Shown here: in pieces, positions 24,748 through 33,717 of the stretch
How positions within the stretch are numbered: position 1 is the first letter of the stretch
Layout of the letters: each line of letters starts with the position of its first letter
From: Blasia pusilla
Taxonomy: Eukaryota > Marchantiophyta > Marchantiopsida > Blasiales
DNA: 64,000 nucleotides
Direction: 5' to 3'
Assembly (NCBI GenBank): GCA_050084515.1
Contig: CM114271.1
Coordinates: forward strand, 26,102,001-26,166,000
Position numbers and translations under genes: made by a program
Notes under the pieces: model-generated
Told to the model about the DNA's origin: nothing
What the model saw: only the letters and a program-made list of their open reading frames with translations
The model's database searches: none

Positions 24748-25640
24748 GTCATACACCATTTCAGCAAGCTCCCATTGAGCCTCAATCATTCCAAGAGGCA
24801 TGCACTAATCCACATTGGCAACATGCAATGACCGAGGAGTACAATGCCATAGTTGCCAACCGAACATGGGACCTGGTCTGTCTCCCATCAGGGAGGACTG
24901 CTTTCCCTACAAAGTGGGTTTATAAGTGTAAGTATAACGCTGATGGATCGTTGTCCAGGTACAAGGCAAGGCTAGTAGCAAAAGGCTATGATGAGACATA
25001 TGCATCAGTTGCAAAAATGACCATGATTCGAGTGATCATATCTCTTGCAGTCATGTTTGATTGGCCCCTATTGCAGATGGATGTTCAAAATGCCTTCTTA
25101 AATGGCACTTTGGAAGAAGAGGTATATCTACAACAACCTCAAGGCTTTACTGCTCCTGGAAATGAAGACCTTGTCTGCAAGATGCGGAAAGCTCTTTATG
25201 GCCTGATGCAAGCAAATCGAATATGGAATCAAGCCTATGACTCGACTATGTTAAACAAACTTGGATTTGCAAAGAGTAAACACGACCCGAACCTTTATCT
25301 CAAGATCTCTACTTACGGGATTGTCATTGTGATCTTATATGTGGATGGCTTGATCATTACTGGAGATGATGTACAAGGGATACGTGATCTTAAAGAAGGA
25401 CTCTCCTCTTCATTCAAAATGACAGATCTTGGGAGTTTACACTTCTGCCTAGGACTTGAAGTAAAGCGAGGGCCAAAAATGACCTTCTTGACTCAAGAAA
25501 GGCATATAGCTATCTTGCTTCAAACTTTTGGCCTAGAGGACTGCAAATCAACGCCCACTCCGACGAGTACAGAGAGACTTACTTATAATGATCAAGAGGA
25601 GAAGGTGGACTTGAAAGAGTACCAAAAATTGGTGGGGTGA
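24732..25640 (+). pseudogene. Copia reverse transcriptase with altered YVDD box
   Basis: RT signatures include WVYKCKYNADGSLSRYKARL, VAKGYDETYASVAKM, LLQMDVQNAFLNGTLEEEVY and LYGLMQANRIW. The catalytic box reads LYVDGLIITG. The usual copia motif is YVDD, so the second catalytic Asp is Gly, which should abolish polymerisation. The same change is present in the right arm. The frame ends at a TGA at 25,638-25,640, where the family normally has a Ser codon (LVGSLIY). Confidence 0.92.
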
Positions 25641-26266
25641 CTTATCTATATCACCAACTCCCGACCAGATATTGCATATGCAGTAAGCCAGATCAGCCAA
25701 CATATGGCTGATCCCCGAAAGTCTCACCTTATTGCAGCAAAGAGGGTGGCAAGGTATCTTAAGGGTACAAACACATTTGGGCCGATAGAGGAATCCAACA
25801 AGCTCCGATAATCTTGGGATTCTCAGATGCTGATTATGCAGGTTGTCCAATAACTCGCAAATCAACTTCAGGATATTTCTTCTCCTTTGGAAGTGCGGCT
25901 GCGAGCTTCTCATCAAAGAAGCAAGCCTCAATTTCTCTATCTTCCACGGAGGCAGAATACCGTGGATTGACAAATGCCACAACGGAAGCCATATGGCTTA
26001 GAGGACTATTGGCTGAACTTCGATTTACCCAATCTGATCCTACTGTAATCTTGGGTGATAACATTAGTTCTATTTATTTGTCCAGAAATCCAGTCTTCCA
26101 TTCACGAACCAAACATATCGAAGTGCATCACTTTGTTGGAGAAAAGGTAGTGAGTGGGGACATCAATGTTGTGTGGTGTCCGATGACGAACAGGTTGCTG
26201 AAATCTTCACCAAAGGCCTTCCTATTGCTAAGTTTGAAAGATTTAGATCACTTCTTGGTGTTTTAG
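25641..26266 (+). pseudogene. Copia RNase H and pol C terminus
   Basis: After the TGA the frame continues with LIYITNSRPDIAYAVSQIS and ESHLIAAKRVARYLKG type sequence. It shifts near 25,800 and resumes as FSDADYAGCPITRKSTSGY, QASISLSSTEAEYRGL, AIWLRGLLAEL and HSRTKHIEVHHFV. These are the RNase H residues (Asp of SDADY, Glu of STEAEY) of copia. The final stop lies at 26,264-26,266, 51 bp before the 3' LTR. Confidence 0.88.
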
Positions 26267-26317
26267 ATTCTATGTAAAAACATATGTGTTCAAAGAGGAT
26301 GTTCCGTTTAGGGAAGA

Positions 26318-26497
26318 TGTTGGAATGTGTACACTGTTACAAGCCGTAAACAAAGAGGCTTCAACGTTGGGTGCAACGTACATGCTGCATAGACGAGTTA
26401 GGCTCCAATCAAACAAGCACTTAGCTCATGTAAAAAACTCTTCACATGGCTGTGACCAATCAATTTCCGCTCAGCAGAATTGCTGAAATAAACTTCG
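26318..26497 (+). repeat. Copia 3' LTR (left arm)
   Basis: It starts tgttggaatgtg and ends aataaacttcg. The family terminus seen in the intact 5' LTR at 61,464-61,682 is tgttgg...acttca, so the last base is changed. Relative to the right-arm 3' LTR it lacks about 19 bp in the first half. The flank tacttcgggtccc follows. Confidence 0.85.
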
Positions 26498-27342
26498 TAC
26501 TTCGGGTCCCGATCGAAGGAAAAATGCGAAAGGGCGTTTGGAGGAAAGCCAGACTCGGAGTGCGGGAATAAATAGCAGGCAGTCAAGTCCACTTCACTCG
26601 TCTTCGCAACGCACCACCAGAAGATGTGCAGTTCCGGTGGCCCGAGGCAACGCTTCCACGACATACTCAACGAAGCACTCAATTCGGCATCCGAGCACCG
26701 AACGTCCGATGGCAGGGGTTGCTGCTCCGCTCGCTACACCCTTCGAATCCGAGTTTTCTCTACTTACTGTAGTTCACGTTGCAAGCCGATCATGACCGTC
26801 ACATAATTATGAAGAATCCGCTCACTTATCGCCTAAAATATGGCTGTGGCCGCTTGGTTAGATGCGGTTGTTAGCAATATGATGCCAATTCACCGATGAT
26901 GTCAGCTTTAAACGTGCATGGTTCCAAGCGTAGTCGGACATGGCCGTGTAAACCATGACGGGTCATGTCCATCGGCAACTCCATGTCAAGTCACTGCCCG
27001 TCCGAGTTTTAGGAGTCGACCGTAATTGCGTAAACCGCTGAGACACGGGGAGTCGACTGACCGATTGTCTAAAGTCTTAATTGGTTAGAAGATTCGAAGG
27101 TAATGAAAGATCGATATCGAATCGTGACCGGAGGGACTGGAATGCAGCAGCTTCGCATGGTTAATCAACTCTAGCCAGTTCGAGAAGTTGTACGCGCTCG
27201 TCGTTCCTTCTGAAGACGGTGAAGTTCGACCTCGCTTAAATCACACCCCTTGCTTGACAGGCCATATACACAGCTGGGATTCGAAGGAGCTGAAACCGGA
27301 CGGACTACCGCGTATATTTACAAGAAACTGTACTCGGCGCAC
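26498..27342. other. Downstream flank of the KP4-like gene (left arm)
   Basis: No gene is supported. Moderately GC-rich single-copy-like DNA between the copia LTR and the 3' end of the KP4-like gene. Short frames occur on both strands but lack motifs. It is duplicated at about 55,885-56,729. Confidence 0.5.
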
Positions 27343-27348
27343 TTTATT
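27343..27348 (-). promoter_or_regulatory. Candidate polyadenylation signal of the KP4-like gene
   Basis: AATAAA on the minus strand, 222 bp after the stop codon. Its equivalent in the right arm is at 55,879-55,884. Confidence 0.4.
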
Positions 27349-27569
27349 ACACATATGTATGTTTTGATTCTTATTGGAGTGACCATGATCACTTGACCGA
27401 CAGCATTGGCCACACGGCTGGGGATCCCCTCTACACATCTATGGTATCTATCTAACCCCGGCGATCACCGAAACAGTAATCGAGTCCTCGGCGAGCCGAG
27501 ATTGCTCGCCCCACTCGTACTCGTACTCGGGCTCTGTCGAGCTCGGTACCTTATTCGTTCCGGCTATGT

Positions 27570-27929
27570 CTAGCAGCCGGTGACATAATCCATCTTGAAC
27601 TGGCATCCATCATTGTATGTCTTCTTCCCGCACAATCGGCAATTCCGGTCCCTCAACTCGTTAAACGCCACGATCATCTCATTCCCACTCAGATCGCAGT
27701 TGGACCCACCCACAAACAGTCCACAGTGGCCCGAGCACACTCCCGTTTCGCCCGCGCTTCCTCCTGTGTAGTAGCGGTTGTCGGGCTGGATCTGTCGTCG
27801 CGCAGCATCGCACTCGCCCTGACTCAGCGTCCCGCAACGGCTGGAGCCGCTGCAGTCCCAGGATTCTTCGGCTGCCTGGGCGACGGCGATGAGGGCCACG
27901 AGGGCAACTGTTGCAGCAAAAAACTTCAT
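27570..27929 (-). CDS. Secreted KP4-like cysteine-rich (killer-toxin family) protein, 119 aa
   Basis: A complete small secreted protein. Residues 1-19 form a typical signal peptide (MKFFAAT start, hydrophobic core, AQA cleavage site). The mature part of about 100 residues has ten cysteines, at positions 26, 32, 40, 65, 69, 78, 97, 100, 109 and 119, enough for five disulfides. The spacing, the C-SGSSRCG opening, the CRLCG block and the DYVTGC end match the KP4 family as I know it. The founder is a virus-encoded Ustilago killer toxin thought to act on calcium channels, and homologues occur in fungi and mosses. A TATA-like box lies about 155 bp upstream and AATAAA downstream, with no intron needed. 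It is the only intact non-transposon gene in the window. Whether the product is toxic is unknown. Confidence 0.82.
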   Translation of the reverse strand: MKFFAATVALVALIAVAQAAEESWDCSGSSRCGTLSQGECDAARRQIQPDNRYYTGGSAGETGVCSGHCGLFVGGSNCDLSGNEMIVAFNELRDRNCRLCGKKTYNDGCQFKMDYVTGC

Positions 27930-29403
27930 GTTCGCGGAAGTCCTTGATCGTGCTGCTGCCGCTGGATAAGTAAGTGACTCCGATTCCGAGGAGGATTCTG
28001 CAAGATTGGCCTCAGTTCAGACAGCTCGCAGACAATTCAGCTGATCGTTTAGAACTTGAACGTCTGTCTGAAGGCTGTCCTCCTTATACTATACCTAGCC
28101 GCTTCGGTTCAAGCTGATCGGATCATCGGACCTAAAGAAGTCTCGTCACTCGTGACTTTCGTCTCCACTCTCAAGACTTGGGCAGCCTTCAAAACGTGGC
28201 TCGTTTCTTGATACTTCTACAAGCATGGACACGTGCCAGTCACTTACATATGAGGAAGGATATTCCGCAAACGAAAGTTACATCCCTCGACACCAAATCG
28301 CGCACCGACACGACCAAAAGCAGTGCTTCCAGTGGAAGATGGCGGAGTCCCGCCAATCATATGGCTCGTCTCTCGGAATGCGGTTACATGTAACAACGAC
28401 AGCTGTCCTTTCGGCACCCGGAAATTGTTGAACATTGAAGAGGTACATTGTTGAACACAGCTGTGCGAGAATAGAACATGTGAAGTGTGCAGAGGAGAAA
28501 TAGAAGAAATGTTTTGTGGAAGATGCAAAAATGCTAGTGATGGAAATGAATGGTTTCTCACAAAAATGCTAGTGATGAAATGAATGGTTTCTCACACTGT
28601 ATATTTGTGTGCGGTAATAGAATATGTGAAGTGTGTAAAGTAGAAATAGAAGAAAATTTGTGGAAGATATAAAAATACTTTTGATGGAAATGAATGGTCT
28701 TCGGGTGAATATATTGAAGAGATATGAGAAGAAATGAAACATATGTGGAAATAGTATCATGTATAACCAAATTCTCATTATGAGCAAATCTGAAAGATTG
28801 GAATATGCATTGAGAGGGTTTGAACTTATGAAATAAATTGATCAAAACTACATATATTGTGAGTGTAAGGAGTAGAGAATCAAGGGAAGAGAGAATGTAG
28901 AGTTGAATAGAAAAACCCAGTGTCTACGCACTCAACAATATACTCAAAGGAAGAAAAAACAATGTGTATTAATAGAGAAGGTGTGTGAAACCTATGATGT
29001 AAGAATGAAACATATCAGCAAAAGTGCAAGAAAAGCCAGAGATCGCAAATGGAAGCATGCATGTTCCTAAATATGGAACTCAAACAGAAATAACTGAATA
29101 CTTTCATTGAAGATGCCAAAATTGTGAAGAACTGAGTTCAAATAATGAAAGTCTGAATCTTAAAGACTTAATAGAGCTCATGATTTATACTTGGACTCTA
29201 TAGTATTCTAAAGTACTTGTGAACATATTTTCTTACTCGTATCACCATCACCTAGTGCTTTGTTTGTGGCACTTGGTAAATCTGTGGGAGTAGCACATGA
29301 TTCACTCTTGTTGATCTAGTAGTCCACGGGTCTTTGTCACAAGTCAAGTATTGTCCAATACTACAACTTGGAGTGGTAATGATATGGAATTATGATAAGC
29401 TAA
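27930..29403. other. Upstream flank of the KP4-like gene (left arm)
   Basis: Holds the putative promoter (next entry) and then AT-rich DNA. At 28,530-28,600 there are two tandem copies of a 33-bp unit containing gaatggtttctcacaaaaat. The left copy has lost one base relative to the right arm. No gene is supported. Confidence 0.45.
28083..28094 (-). promoter_or_regulatory. Candidate TATA box of the KP4-like gene
   Basis: On the minus strand the block reads tatagtataagg, about 155 bp before the ATG, in otherwise GC-rich DNA. A start site 25-35 bp downstream would give a 5' untranslated region of about 120 bp. It is identical in the right arm at 55,135-55,147. Confidence 0.45.
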
Positions 29404-29900
29404 TTATACATGAAACCATATGACTCTTGGTCTTACCTCATAACTCTGTCGTGCACCAAGTTGCCAGACTTGGGGAGGTTGGGTGGTGTCACGGAGTTCT
29501 TTCTCCCCGCCAACAAAAGGATGGCCAAGCCCATCCCCAAGGGCAATGGAGGTATTACTTGCATACATTGAGGAGGCCCCAAATCCACCCAAGCTAGGTC
29601 CACTGCTATGCAACTCGCTGTGAACACTATAAGAGCTTGATTCGTCAAGATCGCCATAGCCATATCCATGATACATGTGACTAGTATATTTTTGAAGGGT
29701 TCCAAAACCATATGGTTGGGGTCTTGAGCATCCATCCCAAGTTCAGGCCATAGGGGACATGCCCACATCACATCTCCACACCATATGGAGATGTGATGGT
29801 CTTATCTCTCCACTCAATGACATCATCCCATTCTCCACCTGAAGGACGTTGACGGAGGGGGGGGGGGACTATAACCATGGTGTCTCGGTGTTGGTTGGTC
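29404..29900 (-). pseudogene. Degenerate coding block of unknown family (left arm)
   Basis: Minus-strand frames encode YDQPTPRHHGYSSPP, SGGEWDDVIEWRDK, then MYHGYGYGDLDESSSYS, GPSLGGFGASSMYASNTS and GDGLGHPFVGGEKELRD. The composition (Gly, Ser and Tyr rich, then acidic) is protein-like, but several frames must be joined. I do not recognise the family. It could be the low-complexity tail of a transposase. A near-identical copy lies at 53,313-53,830 on the plus strand. Confidence 0.4.
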
Positions 29901-29916
29901 ATACGGACTCATACCA

Positions 29917-31018
29917 TACGGACATAATCCGTATGGTCATGACAACTAGCATTTGAGGAGTACTACAACAAGAATATGAGGTGTATGGACAACAAGTTTG
30001 TCTGAATTTTAGCTCGGAGTACAGAGTTTGGTTGTAGCTAATTTTTTGTGGAGAGATAGCTATGGTGGTCAATTGAATTTAGGTCGAAACAGATTCAATT
30101 TTGGTCAAGCATTTGTGGAGTAATTGTTGATCGAAATTTTGCGGACTAGCTCAAGGTCTGGCTATGGTGGACAGCGGATCGGAGGGGCTGGTTGGTTGGT
30201 GACTCGTTCGTTGTTGGAGATGCCTATCCCGTTGGTAGCGCCCTGGTTGGGCCTCTCTCCATGGCAAAGCATGGCGAACGGGGCGATAGGGGCATGTCTC
30301 GAGCATTTCTCGGCGTTTTGAGGCTTCGAGGCAACTCGTGGTAGCTCGGGGCGAGTGGGCGTGTGAGGCAGTTTTTGCAGGATTTGTGATTTGAGTGTTG
30401 CATAACTGGTCACGCATCTTTGGGCTATTCTACCTGGAAGACGCTTAACTGCTGAGTTCTTAACTATGCCAGTGTACACACTGATGTAGCTCATTTGGTG
30501 CTGTTCCGAGATGTGTTAGGCGCTTTAAGCATCTGAATTTTTTGGTTGATGGACCTCTAGTGCATAGTATGGTGTAGCCTCTCCATGCAGGTGATATTTT
30601 CAAGTGCTTCGAGTCCGCATAGCATGTCATCGACCCGCGGCGGAGTAGCTTTTGCGTTAGAATTGTGTGGTGGGTTCTGTGGATTGAGGGGGAGCCTCGT
30701 TTGGTGGATTGTGTTACCTTGATTTCCATTTGCGATTGGAGGATGGTCGTTGGACTTCCTGTGTTTGGATCCCCTCCGTCGTTGCTTCTTGCTTGCGCGC
30801 CCATTGTTAGGGTTGACGCTGATTTCCAGAGTAGTGTTTATCCTGTGTGCTACCGGTAGTGAGGGTGGAGTGATGACAAGTAGACCGTGGGAGGCTTCTT
30901 GTGGTGCTGACAAGTTAGGTTGCCTACACCCATAGCTAGTAGAGCTAGAATAGTACAGCGACATCGACGTCACTTGATTACTTAGTGGTGGTAATTTGAT
31001 GGTGGTGCGGCATCAGCA
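29917..31018 (+). other. Leader region of gypsy element B
   Basis: About 1.1 kb precede the first gag residues. It starts with gacataatccgtatggtcat (29,921), a block also present near 7,855 and 38,065. Overlapping frames on both strands at 30.1-30.9 kb show no known domains. The 5' LTR must lie here if it exists, but no second copy was found to define it. Confidence 0.45.
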
Positions 31019-32310
31019 TTGGTCATCACGGAGCTGTCTAGTGGTCTGGTTTGGGACCGTGGTACGGCCAGTGGTGGTTTCACACGAAGTGGATTGAGGT
31101 ATCGGCTACCTTTTCCACTTCCGACGGTTGATGAAGAGGAGGACGAGGGTGTTCCAAACACCGAGTCTTCTACGTTGTTATCGAGTGTTGCAACTCCATT
31201 GATTTGGGACATGGACGGGATATATGGGGCCATGAAGGGCCCACGACGATACTCGGGTGCAGTGGGCACCATTGAGTTGGAGGACTTCATGCAGGAGTTT
31301 GATACGTGGTGTGACATGCTGATGTTGCGGAACGTCATGTTGTTTACACCCTTCTTGGCTTGGAAGGGGTTTTTTCAGCACTTGGAGGCACCACCCATGG
31401 ATGATTACCATGAGTTTAGGAAGGACCATGTTGCTGAGATTGAGGCGTGGAGACAACATTGCTCTCCACGCTATGTGTCTATCACCCATGGTGGTATTGG
31501 TAGTAGTGCTCCTACTATGCCAGCCAGCCCAACGTTGAGTGGTACGAGTACGAGCCGGAGTGGGGGTACCAGTGGAGGTACCTATGGAGGTACCAGTGGG
31601 GGTACTAGTGGAGGTACTAATGCCCCACCATTGTTCAGCCCGGTTGCAGAGTTTATCAAGAGGTTGAAGAAGAACTACCAGGGAGTGAAGACAAAGAAGT
31701 TGAGGAGTCTTCAGGAATTTGAGCGAAAGACTGGTGAGAGTCTTCGTGAGGCATACACTCGTATGCGATGCTTGATTTCAGTTACCCAGGGTGTGATTGA
31801 GGCTCAGGCAGTCCAGTTTTGGTATGGGATCTTGGATAGATAGTTGCGCCGCAGGGTACGTGATGCTCCTCTTATGAGTGATGATTCACCCACATTGACC
31901 CATATGTTTGCTCTATCTGAGAAGATTGAGCTTAACATGGTGAAGGAGAGAGTGGTGACATCCGCATTCAGATGGGATACAACTAATACTTCTAGTGTTC
32001 AGCAGCCCACCTCACAGTCTCGTAGTGGTGGTGGTGGTAGTAGTAGTGGGAGTCATGGGGGGTACACACGACCTCAGTCAGGTCCTAGAGGGACACTTGC
32101 GTAGAGACCATTTCCTTCATTTTCTGCCCCACACCAAGAACAGTCATGTTGGACATGTGGAGGTGATCATGTTAGGAAGTTTTGTCCCCAAGAGGATGGG
32201 AGACGGACTTTGGAGGATGGGCCTTACTCGGCCCCAACTTAGTGTGATCATTGTGGGAGACCAGGTCATCCTCGAGAGCGTTGCTTTGATCTTCATCTAG
32301 AGTTGAGATC
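31019..32310 (+). pseudogene. Gypsy gag of element B with two zinc knuckles
   Basis: The gag core includes IELEDFMQEFDTWCDML, APPMDDYHEFRKDH, AEFIKRLKKNYQGVKTKK and ESLREAYTRMRCLISVTQG. A spacer of Gly-Gly-Thr repeats (31,560-31,620; GGTSGGTYGG) comes from a 12-bp DNA repeat. Stops are TAG at 31,841, TAG at 32,102 and TAG at 32,240. Zinc knuckle 1 (CWTCGGDHVRKFC) starts at 32,147. Knuckle 2 (CDHCGRPGHPRERC) starts at 32,243, directly after the third TAG. Homology to element A is clear throughout. Confidence 0.85.
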
Positions 32311-32315
32311 AGGAG

Positions 32316-32382
32316 CTCTATCACCTCGGCCTCTTGGAGCTACTCCGTGGTGGAGTAGCTCCAAGAGGCCGAGGTGATAGAG
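32316..32382. repeat. Perfect 31-bp hairpin in the gag 3' part
   Basis: 32,316-32,346 and 32,352-32,382 are exact reverse complements with a 5-nt loop (gtggt). The stem contains cacctcggcctcttggag. Element A has no such foldback in the same place, so it is a copy-specific event, probably a template switch during reverse transcription. Confidence 0.95.
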
Positions 32383-32501
32383 ATGGTAGGGGTGGTAGAG
32401 GTGGACCAGTGGTTGGAGAGCCTACGATGGCCACCCCTACCACTACGACAGAGTCAGCTATGGCTGCTAGGATTGAGCAGTTGGAGCAGAAGTAGGCTAT
32501 T

Positions 32502-33647
32502 ATGGCTAGTATCTACCATAGATCAAGTTCGGGAGCAGGGGCTTCCACCTCTTATGGAGGGGATGATCTCTCTTATATGGCGAGTGCAGCACAGGTTGAG
32601 GCATCAGCTGCAGTTACGAGAGGAGCCACTCGAGCATCAGAGCCACGTGGTGCTACTATGGAGTTGGATCCACACAGGGGTGAGGCTGGGAGGCAGGCTA
32701 GGCTTCCCCACTCATTCTTGTTTTCTGAGGTGCTTAGGACTCCATCCATGGTTCCTACACATTCTATTGAGCCGACAGTGGGGATTGAGGCATCTACATT
32801 GCGTGTAGTAGACACGGATGCAGCATCTAGTGCAGTATTGCGGATGGCAACTTCAGTGTTGGGATCCCCATTGTTTTCGGCCACGGAGCTGATGGCTGTA
32901 GGAGTTGACTTAGCTCGTGTATTTCAGCTAGCAGCCACGTTGTGTGAACGTAGGGGTTTTATTGCTACACGTGCTGAGGTGGATGAGGATGTTGCGGTCG
33001 GGCGACCCTCTATGTCAAGTGTAGCATTGAGTACGAGTCCTACTTGGCAGGCAACAGCGGCGAAGATGGATGCATTACCAGCCCGGCCAGTCATTGATCG
33101 TGAGAGGCTTACACCTGGTGTATGTATGTTGGACAACTGGAGTGGGATATTACGATTGGTAAGTCCTACAAGACAGGTGTATAGACCAGATAGAGTCTTG
33201 TTAGACTCTGGTGCCCAACCTTTGATATTGGGAAAGGCGGCATGTATTGGTTTGGATATTCGGAGGTCCGAGCTTGAGCCTTGCCCATTCTAGATTCAAA
33301 CATCACTTGGAGGAGCCAATGATAGTTCTCAATTCATGACACGGGAGAAGTTTTTTGTACAGTTGAGACCTGATCATGCGACTGATAGCTCCCGGTTGGG
33401 AGTACCTGTAGTGGTCACATCAGCCGAGTCGTATGATGTACTAGTTGGAGGAGCAGTATTGTACCCGATGGGTTTTCAGATGGATTACTGTACTGAGACA
33501 ACGTCTTATAGACCTGGTTGGCAGTCCGGGGATGGACATATGAGCCAAGTTCCTGTGAGATTTATTTATGGGGCTCGACCAGGAGGGTCTTCCCCAACAG
33601 TGTTAGCATCTGTGGCTGGTTTTAGTGGAGTAGTCACTTGGCCATGA
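32502..33647 (+). pseudogene. Gypsy aspartic protease region of element B
   Basis: A 263-codon open stretch (32,502-33,293) ends in RVLLDSGAQPLILGKAACIG, the retropepsin D-S-G active site with intact Gly. A TAG at 33,291-33,293 interrupts; element A has CAG there (10,910-10,912). The frame then continues with SAESYDVLVGGAVLYPMGF and YRPGWQSGDGHM, conserved in element A, and ends with a TGA at 33,645. The upstream linker of about 200 residues is shared with element A, and its role is unknown. Confidence 0.85.
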
Positions 33648-33717
33648 GACTTTTTGGAGGGTAATGTTTCTGCTATGGATTCTCCTATGTATGAGGAGGT
33701 AGAGGAGGTCCCTAGTT

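Larger units (their letters stand above)
22330..26497 (+). mobile_element. Ty1/copia retrotransposon, 5'-truncated (left arm)
   Basis: The order gag, protease, integrase, RT, RNase H, 3' LTR is the copia order. The element lacks its 5' LTR, primer site and the first 40 or so gag residues, which are present in the right copy. It begins at the arm boundary 22,330. Defects shared with the right arm (stop after gag at 23,116, frame break near 24,740, YVDG in RT, stop at 25,638) show that the element was dead before the inverted duplication. Confidence 0.92.
22330..29916 (+). repeat. Left arm of a 7.6-kb inverted duplication
   Basis: This segment is the reverse complement of 53,313-60,897 almost base for base: 7,587 versus 7,585 bp, with only scattered substitutions and single-base indels. 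It contains the truncated copia element, the KP4-like gene with its flanks, and a degenerate coding block at the inner end. The spacer between the arms is 23,396 bp. Confidence 0.93.

Noticed and set aside
25548-25982. 144-codon antisense frame in the copia RNase H (also 57,252-57,686)
   Set aside because: It is antisense to a well-supported pol region and has no motif.
30124-30973. Several 60-140-codon frames on both strands in the element B leader
   Set aside because: They overlap each other, have no motifs and lie where an untranslated leader or LTR is expected.
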